From Micromonospora fulviviridis (GTDB taxonomy: Bacteria > Actinomycetota > Actinomycetes > Mycobacteriales > Micromonosporaceae): a DNA stretch of 64,000 nucleotides. Below, piece after piece: positions 48,704 to 57,313 of this stretch; within the stretch, counting starts at the first letter, position 1; the number at the start of each line of letters is the position of its first letter. A program made the translations under genes and the position numbers. The notes under the pieces were generated by a model. That model was given only the letters and a program-made list of their open reading frames with translations. It did not search any database and had not been told where the DNA came from. The DNA lies in the NCBI RefSeq assembly GCF_014648395.1, contig NZ_BMRA01000007.1:362874-426873 (forward strand), given 5' to 3'.

Positions 48704-48713
48704 TGTCATGACA
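48704..48713. promoter_or_regulatory. Putative GntR operator, iol divergent region
   Basis: A perfect palindrome, TGTCATGACA, lies in the iolC/gntR divergent region, 94 bases upstream of iolC and 86 upstream of the gntR start. The same 10 bases plus a following T recur at 49588 before the ABC operon. Position, symmetry and repetition in front of both operons flanking gntR make it the likely binding site of the HutC-type regulator. Confidence 0.65.
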
Positions 48714-48799
48714 TCTGCCCTCTGCGCTGGGTGATCGCTTCGGTACAGTGGCGCCCGTCAGCACGCCCGATCCCGCGCAGCCGCAGCGAGGAGGTTTCC

Positions 48800-49537
48800 G
48801 TGACCGGCCCCGAGATCGCGGTCGACCGCAGCAGCCCGGTCCCGCTCTACTTCCAGGTCGCGGAGCAGTTCGCCGCGGCGATCCAGCGCGGTGACCTGGC
48901 CCCGGGTGACCGCCTGGACAGCGAGTTGCAACTGGCCGACCGGCTCGGGTTGTCCCGGCCCACGGTGCGGCAGGCGATCCAGCACCTGGTCGACAAGGGA
49001 CTGATCGTGCGCCGTCGTGGCGTGGGCACCCAGGTGGTCCGGGGTGAGGTGCGCCGAGCCGTCGAGCTGACCAGCCTGCACGACGACCTGGTCCGGGCCG
49101 GTCAGCGACCGTCCACCTCGGTGCTCGAACTGGCCACGGTGGCCTGCCCGCCGGCGGTCGCCGCGGCGCTCGGCCTGCCGCCCGGCGGCGAGGTGCAGCA
49201 CCTGCGCCGGCTGCGCTTCTCCGACGGGGAACCGCTCGCCCTCATGGAGAACTGGCTCCCGGTCGACCTGCCGCGGCTCACCATGGCGGCCCTCCAGGCC
49301 GACGGCCTCTACGCGATCCTGCGCGCCGGCGGGCGGCGGATCCGCGGCGCCCACCAGCGGATCGGGGCGCGGGCCGCCACCGCCGCCGAGGCGCAGATGC
49401 TCGGCGAGCGGCGCGGCGCGCCGCTGCTCACCATGACCCGCACCGCGTACGACGACCAGGGCCGCTACGTCGAGCACGGCGCGCACATCTACCGGGCCAG
49501 CCGCTACTCCCTCGAGGTGACCGTCGCCGAGCGGTGA
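48800..49537 (+). CDS. GntR/HutC-family transcriptional regulator
   Basis: A 245-residue regulator. The N-terminal winged helix (about 10-75) has PLYFQVAEQF, LADRLGLSRPTVRQAIQHL and GLIVRRRGVGTQV. A UTRA ligand-binding domain (about 90-240) contains FSDGEPLALMENWLP and ends in EHGAHIYRASRYSLEV. GTG 48800 has GAGGAGG six bases upstream. It sits between the minus-strand iol operon and the plus-strand ABC operon, each preceded by TGTCATGACA, so it probably represses both until a pathway sugar or sugar phosphate binds the UTRA domain. Confidence 0.9.
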   Translation: MTGPEIAVDRSSPVPLYFQVAEQFAAAIQRGDLAPGDRLDSELQLADRLGLSRPTVRQAIQHLVDKGLIVRRRGVGTQVVRGEVRRAVELTSLHDDLVRAGQRPSTSVLELATVACPPAVAAALGLPPGGEVQHLRRLRFSDGEPLALMENWLPVDLPRLTMAALQADGLYAILRAGGRRIRGAHQRIGARAATAAEAQMLGERRGAPLLTMTRTAYDDQGRYVEHGAHIYRASRYSLEVTVAER

Positions 49538-49587
49538 CGGTGGATGTTTCGCGCTCATTTCACTGACAGGTATTTACGTCGTCAGGC

Positions 49588-49597
49588 TGTCATGACA
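49588..49597. promoter_or_regulatory. Putative GntR operator upstream of the ABC operon
   Basis: A second exact copy of TGTCATGACA, 95 bases before the start of the solute-binding protein and 50 bases after the gntR stop. Both sites are followed by T. The distance to the downstream gene nearly equals that of the first site to iolC, as expected for equivalent operators. Confidence 0.65.
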
Positions 49598-49691
49598 TTG
49601 TGGCCGCAAGCACCGCCGGCGGCGGACGTGCGGCCGGCGGGGTGATCCCGCGAGTCTCTTCGAAGTCACTCCTTGCGAAGGGAAACAGCCC

Positions 49692-51089
49692 ATGTCAGCC
49701 AAGCCGAGACGCGCAGCGGGCGTGCTCGCCGCGCTCACCGCCGTCGCCCTCGCCGCCACGGCCTGCGGCGGCTCGGACGAGCCCGCCGGTAAGGACGCCA
49801 AGAACATCACCCTCACCATCTCCGCGAACTCCATCGTCGGCGGCAAGAACTCCGCCGGCGCGGAGTGGATCGAGAAGTGGGTCATCCCCAAGTTCGTCGA
49901 GGCGCAGAAGGCCAAGGGCGTCACCGCCAAGGTGACGTTCCAGGCCAGCGGCGTCGACGACGAGCAGTACAAGACCAAGCTGGCCCTGGACATGCGCTCC
50001 AAGGGCGGCGCCGACGTGATCGCGGTGGACGGCATCTGGGTCGGCGAGTTCGTCCAGGCCGGCTACCTCAAGCCGCTGTCCGAGGTGGCCGGGAACCAGG
50101 TCGACTCCTGGGAGGGCTGGTCGCAGATCCCCGAGACCGTGCAGGGCCTCGGCTCGTTCGAGAACAAGCGCTACGGCATCCCGCTGGGCACCGACGGCCG
50201 GGTCCTCTACTACAACAAGAAGCTCTTCGCCCGGGCCGGCCTGCCCGCCGACTGGCAGCCGAAGAGCTGGCAGGAGATCCTCGACGCCGGCACCAAGCTC
50301 AAGGCGCTGCCCGGGGTGACCCCGATCCAGATCAACGCCGGCACCGCGATGGGCGAGGCCACCTCCATGCAGGGCGCGCTGCCGCTGCTGGTGGGCGCGG
50401 GCGGCGAGATCTACAAGGACGGCAAGTGGTCCGGCGCCACCCAGCCCGTCAAGGACATGCTCGACTTCTACACCAAGGTCTACGGCGGCGGCCTGGGCGA
50501 CCCGAAGCTCCAGCAGGAGGCCAAGGGGCGCGACAAGTCGTTCGCCGAGTTCGCCGCCGGCAAGATCGGCATCCTCGCCGAGGGTGACTACTTCTGGCGC
50601 AGCGTCGTCAACCCGAAGGACGGCATCGCCAAGATGGCCGACCGGGACACCACCGTGGGGTACGCGATGATCCCCGCCAAGCAGCCCGGCGCGGGCATCC
50701 GCGGCCAGGACTTCGTCAGCATGTCCGGTGGCGGCGTCCGGGTGCTCAACCCCAACTCCAAGTTCCCCTCCCAGGCGTGGGAACTGCTGTCGTTCATGGC
50801 CTCGGCGGAGGCGGTCAAGGCGGAACTCGCCGGCGCCGCCCGGATCACCGCGCGGACGGACGTCAACAAGGAGGTCCTCGCCGCCGATCCGATGCTCAAC
50901 TTCGTCGCCGAGAAGGTGCTGCCGCTGACCGCCTACCGGCCGCCGCTGGCGGTCTACCCGCAGGTGTCGGTGGCGCTGCAGGAGGCGACCGCCGCGGCCG
51001 CCTCGGGCAAGAGCGCCGACGAGGCGGCCGCCGCGTACCAGAAGAAGGTCGAGGGGTTCGTCGGTGGTCCAGGTAACGTCACCTCCTGA
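49692..51089 (+). CDS. Sugar ABC transporter solute-binding lipoprotein
   Basis: A 465-residue extracellular binding protein of a CUT1-type importer. The signal peptide ends in a lipobox, ALAATACGG, giving a lipidated Cys near residue 26. The mature part is a family 1 binding fold with YGIPLGTDGRVLYYNKKLF and FAAGKIGILAEGDYFW. ATG 49692 has a purine-rich ribosome site about eight bases upstream. First gene of an eight-gene operon behind the TGTCATGACA operator. Ligand is likely an inositol- or mannose-containing compound, from its neighbours only. Confidence 0.92.
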   Translation: MSAKPRRAAGVLAALTAVALAATACGGSDEPAGKDAKNITLTISANSIVGGKNSAGAEWIEKWVIPKFVEAQKAKGVTAKVTFQASGVDDEQYKTKLALDMRSKGGADVIAVDGIWVGEFVQAGYLKPLSEVAGNQVDSWEGWSQIPETVQGLGSFENKRYGIPLGTDGRVLYYNKKLFARAGLPADWQPKSWQEILDAGTKLKALPGVTPIQINAGTAMGEATSMQGALPLLVGAGGEIYKDGKWSGATQPVKDMLDFYTKVYGGGLGDPKLQQEAKGRDKSFAEFAAGKIGILAEGDYFWRSVVNPKDGIAKMADRDTTVGYAMIPAKQPGAGIRGQDFVSMSGGGVRVLNPNSKFPSQAWELLSFMASAEAVKAELAGAARITARTDVNKEVLAADPMLNFVAEKVLPLTAYRPPLAVYPQVSVALQEATAAAASGKSADEAAAAYQKKVEGFVGGPGNVTS

Positions 51090-52017
51090 CGAAGTGGTCG
51101 AGGGAGCGCGCCCGGTCACGGGCGCCTCCCCCGCCCCCGCCCCCGACGCCGCCGGCCTCGGCCGGGCCCGGGCCACCGGGTTCCTCGTCCCGGCCCTGGT
51201 GCTCATCCTGGTCTTCCTCGTGGTGCCGGCCGCCTGGACGATCTACCTGGGCGTGACCAACTACCGGCTGACCGGCCTGGCCGCCGCCCACCCCGAGGTC
51301 GTCGGCCTGGACAACTACACCCAGGCCCTCGGCGACGAGCGGTTCCGCACCTCGCTGCTGCTGACCCTGCAGTTCGTCCTCGGCTCGGCGGTCATCGGCC
51401 AGGCCGGGCTCGGCTTCGCCATCGCGTTCGCGCTGCGCGACCGCCGCGGCCCGCTGCGCCGGGTGGTCGAGGGGTTCGTCCTGCTCTCCTGGATCCTGCC
51501 CAGCTCGGTGGTCGCCTTCCTGTGGATCGCCCTGCTCGACCGGGACGCCGGCACGCTCAACGCGCTGCTCGGCATCCCCGGGACGGCCTGGCTGCTGGAC
51601 CACCCGATGCTGTCGATCATCGTCTTCAACACCTGGCGCGGCACCGCGTTCTCGATGATGCTCTACGCCGCCGCGCTGGAGAACGTCCCCCGCTCGCACC
51701 TGGAGACGGCCCGGCTGGCCGGCGCCTCGACCTGGCAGCAGCTGCGCGACGTGGTCTTCCCCCGCATCCGCGGGCACGTGCTGACCAACCTGCTGCTGAT
51801 CAGCCTCTGGACGTTCAACGACTTCGCGCCGTTCCTCATCACCGCCGGCGGGCCCGAGCAGCGCTCGGAGATCCTGCCGGTCTACGTGTACAAGGTGGCG
51901 CTCTCCGGCGGCGAACTCGGCTTCGGCGCCGCCATCTCGTTCATCATGCTGCTGATCAACCTGGTCATCGCGCTGGTCTACCTGCGCATGCTGGGCCGGC
52001 GGAAGGAGCCGGCGTGA
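51064..52017 (+). CDS. Sugar ABC transporter permease (first subunit)
   Basis: A 317-residue CUT1 permease of the UgpA/MalF type with six hydrophobic segments. The cytoplasmic EAA loop that contacts the ATPase is LETARLAGASTWQQLRDVVFP. GTG 51064 overlaps the binding-protein gene by 26 bases; GTG 51094, just past that stop, is an alternative giving a 307-residue protein. The N-terminal ~40 residues are Pro/Ala-rich and cytoplasmic. Confidence 0.9.
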   Translation: MVQVTSPPDEVVEGARPVTGASPAPAPDAAGLGRARATGFLVPALVLILVFLVVPAAWTIYLGVTNYRLTGLAAAHPEVVGLDNYTQALGDERFRTSLLLTLQFVLGSAVIGQAGLGFAIAFALRDRRGPLRRVVEGFVLLSWILPSSVVAFLWIALLDRDAGTLNALLGIPGTAWLLDHPMLSIIVFNTWRGTAFSMMLYAAALENVPRSHLETARLAGASTWQQLRDVVFPRIRGHVLTNLLLISLWTFNDFAPFLITAGGPEQRSEILPVYVYKVALSGGELGFGAAISFIMLLINLVIALVYLRMLGRRKEPA

Positions 52018-52886
52018 CCACCGACACGGCGCCCGTACCCACCACCGAGCCGACCCGGCCCACCGTCGCGGTACGCCACCTGCTCGCCCAGATCGGCCGC
52101 TACACGTTCCTCTGCGCCATCCTGGGCTTCTTCGCGCTGCCGCTGCTGTGGCTGGCCACCGCTCCGTTCGACGACACCCCGACCGTCACGGCCTCCCTGC
52201 CGCGGTTCACCCTGGACAACTTCCGTGCCCTGCTGGACAACCCGTACGCGCTGAGCTCGCTGCTCAACTCGGTCTACCTGGCCGCCGGCACCGCGGCGCT
52301 GGTGGTGACCTTCGCCGCGCTCGCCGCGTACGCGCTGAGCCGGGTCCGGGTGCCCGGCCGCGACGCGCTGCTCTACGGGCTGCTGCTGCTGTCGTCGATC
52401 GTCACGGGCACCGCCACCATGGTGCCGCTGTTCGAACTGGCCTTCCGGCTGAACCTGATCGACTCCCGGCTCGGCGTCATCCTGATCCTCAGCGGCGGGC
52501 TGCTGCCGGCGGCCATCTTCATCCTCAAGGACTTCATGGACTCCACCCCGACGTCCTACGAGGAGTCGGCCCGGGTCTTCGGCGCCAGTCCGTTGCAGAT
52601 CATGCGGCACATCGTGGTGCCGCTGGTCCGCCCCGGCCTGGCCACCGTCGGGGTCTGGGCGGTGGCGAACGTCTGGGGCAACTTCCTGGTGCCGTTCCTG
52701 CTGCTGCGCGGGCCCGACAAGGCCCCCGCCGCCGTGATCATGTACACCCTCTACACCGAGGGCGGGCAGGCCGACCTGCGGCTGCTCTCCACCTTCTCGC
52801 TGCTCTACTCGCTGCCGGTGGCGCTCATGTTCGTCTTCGTCAGCAGCCGGTACGGGTTCCGCTTCCACGGAGGGATCAAGCGCTGA
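52014..52886 (+). CDS. Sugar ABC transporter permease (second subunit)
   Basis: A 290-residue CUT1 permease of the UgpE/MalG type with six hydrophobic segments and the EAA loop SYEESARVFGASPLQIMRHI. The GTG start overlaps the previous stop by 4 bases, and its stop overlaps the ATPase ATG by one base. It pairs with the first permease to form the membrane channel. Confidence 0.92.
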   Translation: MTTDTAPVPTTEPTRPTVAVRHLLAQIGRYTFLCAILGFFALPLLWLATAPFDDTPTVTASLPRFTLDNFRALLDNPYALSSLLNSVYLAAGTAALVVTFAALAAYALSRVRVPGRDALLYGLLLLSSIVTGTATMVPLFELAFRLNLIDSRLGVILILSGGLLPAAIFILKDFMDSTPTSYEESARVFGASPLQIMRHIVVPLVRPGLATVGVWAVANVWGNFLVPFLLLRGPDKAPAAVIMYTLYTEGGQADLRLLSTFSLLYSLPVALMFVFVSSRYGFRFHGGIKR

Positions 52887-54058
52887 TGTCCGCCATCACC
52901 ATGCGCGAGCTGACCAAGGTCTACCCCGGCGGGGTACGCGCCCTGGACGCCCTCGACCTGGAGATCGCCGACGGGGAGTTCTTCGCCCTGCTCGGCCCGT
53001 CCGGCTGCGGCAAGACCACCCTGCTGCGCACCATCGCCGGGCTGGAGGTCGCCTCCGGCGGCAGCGTGCGGATCGGCGAGCGCGACGTCACCGGCCTGCC
53101 GCCGGGCAAGCGGGACGTGGCCATGGTCTTCCAGGACTACGCCCTCTTCCCGCACATGACCGTGCGGGACAACATCGCCTATCCGCTGCGGATCAAGAAG
53201 GTCGACCGGCGCACCCGCGGCGGCAAGGCCGCCGACACCGCCGAGGAACTGGGCCTCTCCGGGCTGCTGGAGCGCCGCCCGGGGCAGCTCTCCGGCGGTC
53301 AGCAGCAACGCGTCGCCCTGGCCCGGGCGATGGCCTGCCACCCGCAGGTGTTCCTGCTCGACGAGCCGCTGTCCAACCTGGACGCCCGGCTGCGGCTGGA
53401 GGCCCGCACCTTCCTCAAGCGCCTCCAGCGGGAACTCGGCGTCACCACCGTCTTCGTCACCCACGACCAGGCCGAGGCGCTCGCCCTGGCCGACCGGATC
53501 GCGGTGATGGAGGGCGGCCGGATCCGCCAGGTCGGCACCCCCACCGAGGTGTTCCGCCGCCCCGCCAACACCTTCGTGGCCGGCTTCATCGGCTCCACCC
53601 CGATGAACCTCATCGACGCGCGGGTGCACGGCGGCGAGCTGGCCGTGGGGCCGGCCCGGCTGCCGCTGCCCGACGACTCGCACGGTCAGGTCACCGACGG
53701 GGAGCGGCTGGTCTACGGCATCCGCCCCGAATACCTCGACTACTCCCCCACCGCGGTCCCGGGCGCGCTGACCGGCGAGGTCGTCGTCGTGGAGAACCTG
53801 GGCAGCGTCTCCCTCGTCTCGTTGGACGTGCCCGCCGACGACACCGGCCCGGCCGACGCGGGCTCGCCGGCCGGCGACGCCGGCCGGACCAGCGTGCAGG
53901 TCGTGGTGCCCGAGGGGGCCGAGCCCGAACCGGGCGACACCGGCTGGGTGGTGCCCCGGCCCGGCCGGTCGCTGCTCTACCGCGACGGGACGCTGGTGAC
54001 CGCCACCGCCACGGCCGAGGTGCCGGCCCCCCGCGCCGGCGCCGCCGTCCGGAGCTGA
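52886..54058 (+). CDS. Sugar ABC transporter ATP-binding protein
   Basis: A 390-residue MalK/UgpC-type ATPase. Walker A is LLGPSGCGKTT, the Q-loop is MVFQDYALFPH, the signature is LSGGQQQR, Walker B is VFLLDEPLSNLD and the switch His is in VTHDQAEAL. The C-terminal ~150 residues form the TOBE/regulatory region with GIRPEYLD; it carries an Ala/Gly/Asp-rich insert (about 315-330). Having its own ATPase makes this importer self-contained, unlike many actinobacterial CUT1 systems that share MsiK. Confidence 0.93.
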   Translation: MSAITMRELTKVYPGGVRALDALDLEIADGEFFALLGPSGCGKTTLLRTIAGLEVASGGSVRIGERDVTGLPPGKRDVAMVFQDYALFPHMTVRDNIAYPLRIKKVDRRTRGGKAADTAEELGLSGLLERRPGQLSGGQQQRVALARAMACHPQVFLLDEPLSNLDARLRLEARTFLKRLQRELGVTTVFVTHDQAEALALADRIAVMEGGRIRQVGTPTEVFRRPANTFVAGFIGSTPMNLIDARVHGGELAVGPARLPLPDDSHGQVTDGERLVYGIRPEYLDYSPTAVPGALTGEVVVVENLGSVSLVSLDVPADDTGPADAGSPAGDAGRTSVQVVVPEGAEPEPGDTGWVVPRPGRSLLYRDGTLVTATATAEVPAPRAGAAVRS

Positions 54059-54060
54059 CC

Positions 54061-55269
54061 ATGGTCGTGCACCACGGCAGGTGGACCCTGCAGGACCGCG
54101 TCGACGGCGTGCTGCGCACCCTGCCGGTCACCGTCGCACCCGGCACCGCCGCGCTCACCGTCCGGCTGGACTACTCCCGCGAGGCCGGGGTGCTCGACCT
54201 CGGCTGCGTCGGCCCGGACGGCTTCCGCGGCTGGTCGGGCGGTGCCCGCGACGGCTACACCGTCGCCGCCGACTGGGCCACCCCCGGCTACCTGCCCGGC
54301 GAGCTGGAGCCCGGCGAGTGGCAGGTGCTGCTGCGGTTGCACCGCATCCCACCCGAGGGGCTGGACTACGAGGTCACCGCCACCACGAGCACCACGCCGC
54401 AGCCCGCACCACCGGCACCGGCGGCGCCACCCCGTCCCGACCGGCCGCCCCGCCGCGACCTGCCCGCCGTCGACGGCCGGCACTGGCTCGCCGGTGACCT
54501 GCACGCGCACACCGTGCACAGCGACGGCGCGCAGACCATCTACGAGCTGGCCGCGCTCGCCGCCGGCCGGGGCCTGGACTTCCTCGCCGTCACCGACCAC
54601 AACACCGTCAGCCACCACCCGTGGCTGCCGGCCGCCTCGGCCCGCTACGGCATCACCCTGCTGCCCGGGCAGGAGGTGACCACCGACCGGGGGCACGCCA
54701 ACGTGTTCGGCCCGGTGGGCTGGGTCGACTTCCGCCGCCCGCCGGACGAGTGGCTCGCCGCCGCCCGGCGCGACGGCGGGCTCATGTCGGTCAACCACCC
54801 CCTCGGCGGCGACTGCGCCTGGCGCCAGCCGCTGACCGAGCGCACCCGGCTGGTCGAGGTGTGGCACTCCGGCTGGTGGGACCGCACCTGGGGCGCTCCC
54901 CTGGCCTGGGCGCGGGCGTGGCGGCCGGACGTCGTGGCGGTGGGCGGCAGCGACTTCCACCGCCCCGGCGACGACGCACCGCCCGGCTCCCCCACCACCT
55001 GGGTGCTCGCCGACCGCGACAGCGCACCCGGCGACGCCCTGCTGGACGCGCTGCGCGGCGGCCGTACCGCCGTCTCCGCCGACCCCGACGGGCCGCTCCT
55101 GCTGCGCCTCGGCGACGAACTGCTGGCGCTCGACGCCGACGGCGCGCTGCTGGCCTACCCGGACGGGCGGCACCGGCTGGTCCGTGGCGACCGGTGCCTG
55201 CTGCCGGCCGGCGACGGACTGCACGTCCTGGAGTCCCACCGCATGGAGGTGATCGCACTGTGCAGCTGA
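54061..55269 (+). CDS. CehA/McbA-family PHP metallohydrolase
   Basis: A 402-residue protein. A beta-rich N-terminal part (about 1-120) is followed by a Pro/Ala linker and a PHP metallohydrolase domain (about 145-345). Metal ligands are visible in GDLHAHTVHSDG, AVTDHNTVSHH, GQEVTT, VNHPLGGD and GGSDFHRPG. CehA/McbA relatives hydrolyse esters and phosphodiesters. In this operon it may release inositol or a sugar from a phosphodiester, which is inference. It starts two bases after the ATPase stop. Confidence 0.85.
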   Translation: MVVHHGRWTLQDRVDGVLRTLPVTVAPGTAALTVRLDYSREAGVLDLGCVGPDGFRGWSGGARDGYTVAADWATPGYLPGELEPGEWQVLLRLHRIPPEGLDYEVTATTSTTPQPAPPAPAAPPRPDRPPRRDLPAVDGRHWLAGDLHAHTVHSDGAQTIYELAALAAGRGLDFLAVTDHNTVSHHPWLPAASARYGITLLPGQEVTTDRGHANVFGPVGWVDFRRPPDEWLAAARRDGGLMSVNHPLGGDCAWRQPLTERTRLVEVWHSGWWDRTWGAPLAWARAWRPDVVAVGGSDFHRPGDDAPPGSPTTWVLADRDSAPGDALLDALRGGRTAVSADPDGPLLLRLGDELLALDADGALLAYPDGRHRLVRGDRCLLPAGDGLHVLESHRMEVIALCS

Positions 55270-56171
55270 CCGGACGCACCCGGGTGGCCGGCGCCCCCGT
55301 CAACTACGGCATCTACCGGACCACCGACGCACCCGTCGGCCCCGACGACCTGCTCGCGGCACTGGCCCACGACGGCTACACCGGGGTGGACTCCGGCCCG
55401 ATCGGCTACCTCGGCACCGGCGAGACCCTCGCCCGACGGCTGGCCACGACCGGCATCGGGCTCGCCGGCGGCTGGGTCGACCTGCGCTTCGCCGACCCGA
55501 CCGGCTTCGCCGCGGACCTGGTCCAGCTCGACGCCGCGCTCGACGTCTTCACCGCCGCGCCGGCCGACGACCCCCGGTTCGCGCCACGACCGACCCTGGC
55601 CTGCCCCGGCAACCCGGGCCGGATGGCGCGGCCGGGGACCCCGACCGACCTGGCGTCGGCGCTGCCCGCCGCGGCCTGGCCGGACTTCGCGGCCCGGGTG
55701 CAGCAGGCCGCCGACCGGTGCCGCGACCGCGGCCTGGAACCGGTGTTCCACTACCACCTCGGCACCGACGTGGAGACCGAGGCGGAGGCCGACCGGCTGC
55801 TCGAACTGACCGACATCGCCATCTGCCTGGACACCGGGCACCTGGCGCTGGCCGGCGGCGACCCGGTGGCCGCGGTGCACCGCTGGGCCGGCCGGATCGG
55901 CCAGGTGCACCTCAAGGACGCCGACCTCGGCGCCCACGCCCGGGTCCGGGCGGCCGGCGGCGGCCTGATGGACGTGGTCGCCGCCGGCGGCTTCTGCGCG
56001 CTGGGCCGCGGCGACGTCGACCTCGCCGGGGTGCTCACCGGCCTCGACGAGATCGGCTACACCGGCTGGCTGGTGGTCGAGCAGGACGCCCCGGAGGACA
56101 ACCGGGACCTCGACCGGATCCGCGCCGACCAGCACGCCAACCGGCGGTGGGTCGAGGAGGCGCTGCGATGA
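55260..56171 (+). CDS. Sugar phosphate isomerase/epimerase (IolE/IolI-like)
   Basis: A 303-residue xylose-isomerase-like TIM barrel. Metal-ligand regions are visible: PVFHYHLGTDVE, ICLDTGHLALAGGD, GQVHLKDAD and WLVVEQDAPED. These match AP-endonuclease-2 family members such as inosose dehydratase IolE and inosose isomerase IolI. No other iolE candidate is in the window, so dehydration of inosose is a reasonable role, but isomerisation of a related sugar is equally open. GTG 55260 overlaps the PHP gene by 10 bases. Confidence 0.82.
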   Translation: MQLTGRTRVAGAPVNYGIYRTTDAPVGPDDLLAALAHDGYTGVDSGPIGYLGTGETLARRLATTGIGLAGGWVDLRFADPTGFAADLVQLDAALDVFTAAPADDPRFAPRPTLACPGNPGRMARPGTPTDLASALPAAAWPDFAARVQQAADRCRDRGLEPVFHYHLGTDVETEAEADRLLELTDIAICLDTGHLALAGGDPVAAVHRWAGRIGQVHLKDADLGAHARVRAAGGGLMDVVAAGGFCALGRGDVDLAGVLTGLDEIGYTGWLVVEQDAPEDNRDLDRIRADQHANRRWVEEALR

Positions 56172-57313
56172 CCGAGCCGGGCAAACGGATCCGGATCGCG
56201 GTGACCGGGCTCGGCATCATCGCCCGTACCGTGCACCTGCCGCTGCTGCAACGCCGCGGCGACCTGTTCGAGATCGTCGCGCTGGCCGACCTGTCCCCGT
56301 CCCGGGTCACCGAGCTGGGCGAGCGGTACGGCGTGGAGCCCGCCCGCCGCTACACCGACGCGGCCCGGATGGTGACCGACGGCGGCTGCGACGCGGTGCT
56401 GCTGGCCACCTCCGGCTCGCACGGCGAACTGGCCGCCCTGGCGCTGCGCGCCGGCCTGCCCGTGCTCTGCGAGAAGCCGCTGGCCTACACGCTCGCCGAG
56501 ACGGCCCGGCTGAGTGAGCTGGGCGCCGGCGGCGCCGGGCTCATGGTCGGCTACATGAAGCAGTACGACCCGGCGGTGGCGGAGGCCGCGCGGCTGCTGG
56601 CGGAACTCGGCGGCGCGGAGCGGGTGCACGCCGTGGAGGTGACCGTGCTGCACGCCGGCGGCGACCGGCAGCTGCGCTTCGCCAACCTGCCCCCGGCGGC
56701 CGGCGACGTGCCGGCCGAGGAGCTGGCCCGGCTGTCCGCCGCGGACCGGCGGCTGCTCGACGCCGCCGTCGGCACCGACCCGGGCGCGCGCACCCTCTAC
56801 CAGATCCTGATCAACAGCATCTCGCACGACCTGTCCCTGCTGCGGCTGTTCACCGGCGCACCGGCCACCGTGGAGCAGGTCGCCACCTGGCCGCTGGCGC
56901 CCGACGGCCCGGCCGAGCCGTCGGTGGAGATCAGCGGGCGGCTGCCGACCGGCGCCCGCTACGGCATCCGGTGGCTCAACCTGCCGGACTACCCCGCCTA
57001 CCGGGAGACGGTCACCCTGCACCACGCCCGCGGCTCGCTGGAGCTGGTGTTCCCCTCGCCGTACCTGCTCAACGCGCCGACCACGCTGACCGTGGTGGAC
57101 GAGTACGGCGGCGGCGAGCGGCGGGCCGCGTACCGGTCGGTGACCGAGGCGTTCGAGCAGGAGCTGGTCGCGTTCCACGCGATGGTCACCGCGGGGGCCG
57201 CCCCGCTGACCGGCATCGCGGGGGGCGCGGCCGACGTACGGACCAGCCAGCAGGTGGTACGCCGCTACGGTGAGCTGACCGGGGCGGCGATCGGCGGAGA
57301 GGCGGCGAGCTGA
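56168..57313 (+). CDS. Gfo/Idh/MocA-family oxidoreductase
   Basis: A 381-residue NAD(P)-dependent dehydrogenase. The N-terminal Rossmann fold has IAVTGLGIIARTVHLP, and the catalytic-site signature CEKPLAYTLAE contains the conserved EKP lysine; ISHDLSLLRL supplies the usual His/Asp pair. Inositol dehydrogenase IolG belongs to this family, so oxidation of inositol or of a pathway sugar is likely. ATG 56168 overlaps the isomerase stop by 4 bases and its stop overlaps the alpha-mannosidase start by one base. Confidence 0.87.
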   Translation: MTEPGKRIRIAVTGLGIIARTVHLPLLQRRGDLFEIVALADLSPSRVTELGERYGVEPARRYTDAARMVTDGGCDAVLLATSGSHGELAALALRAGLPVLCEKPLAYTLAETARLSELGAGGAGLMVGYMKQYDPAVAEAARLLAELGGAERVHAVEVTVLHAGGDRQLRFANLPPAAGDVPAEELARLSAADRRLLDAAVGTDPGARTLYQILINSISHDLSLLRLFTGAPATVEQVATWPLAPDGPAEPSVEISGRLPTGARYGIRWLNLPDYPAYRETVTLHHARGSLELVFPSPYLLNAPTTLTVVDEYGGGERRAAYRSVTEAFEQELVAFHAMVTAGAAPLTGIAGGAADVRTSQQVVRRYGELTGAAIGGEAAS

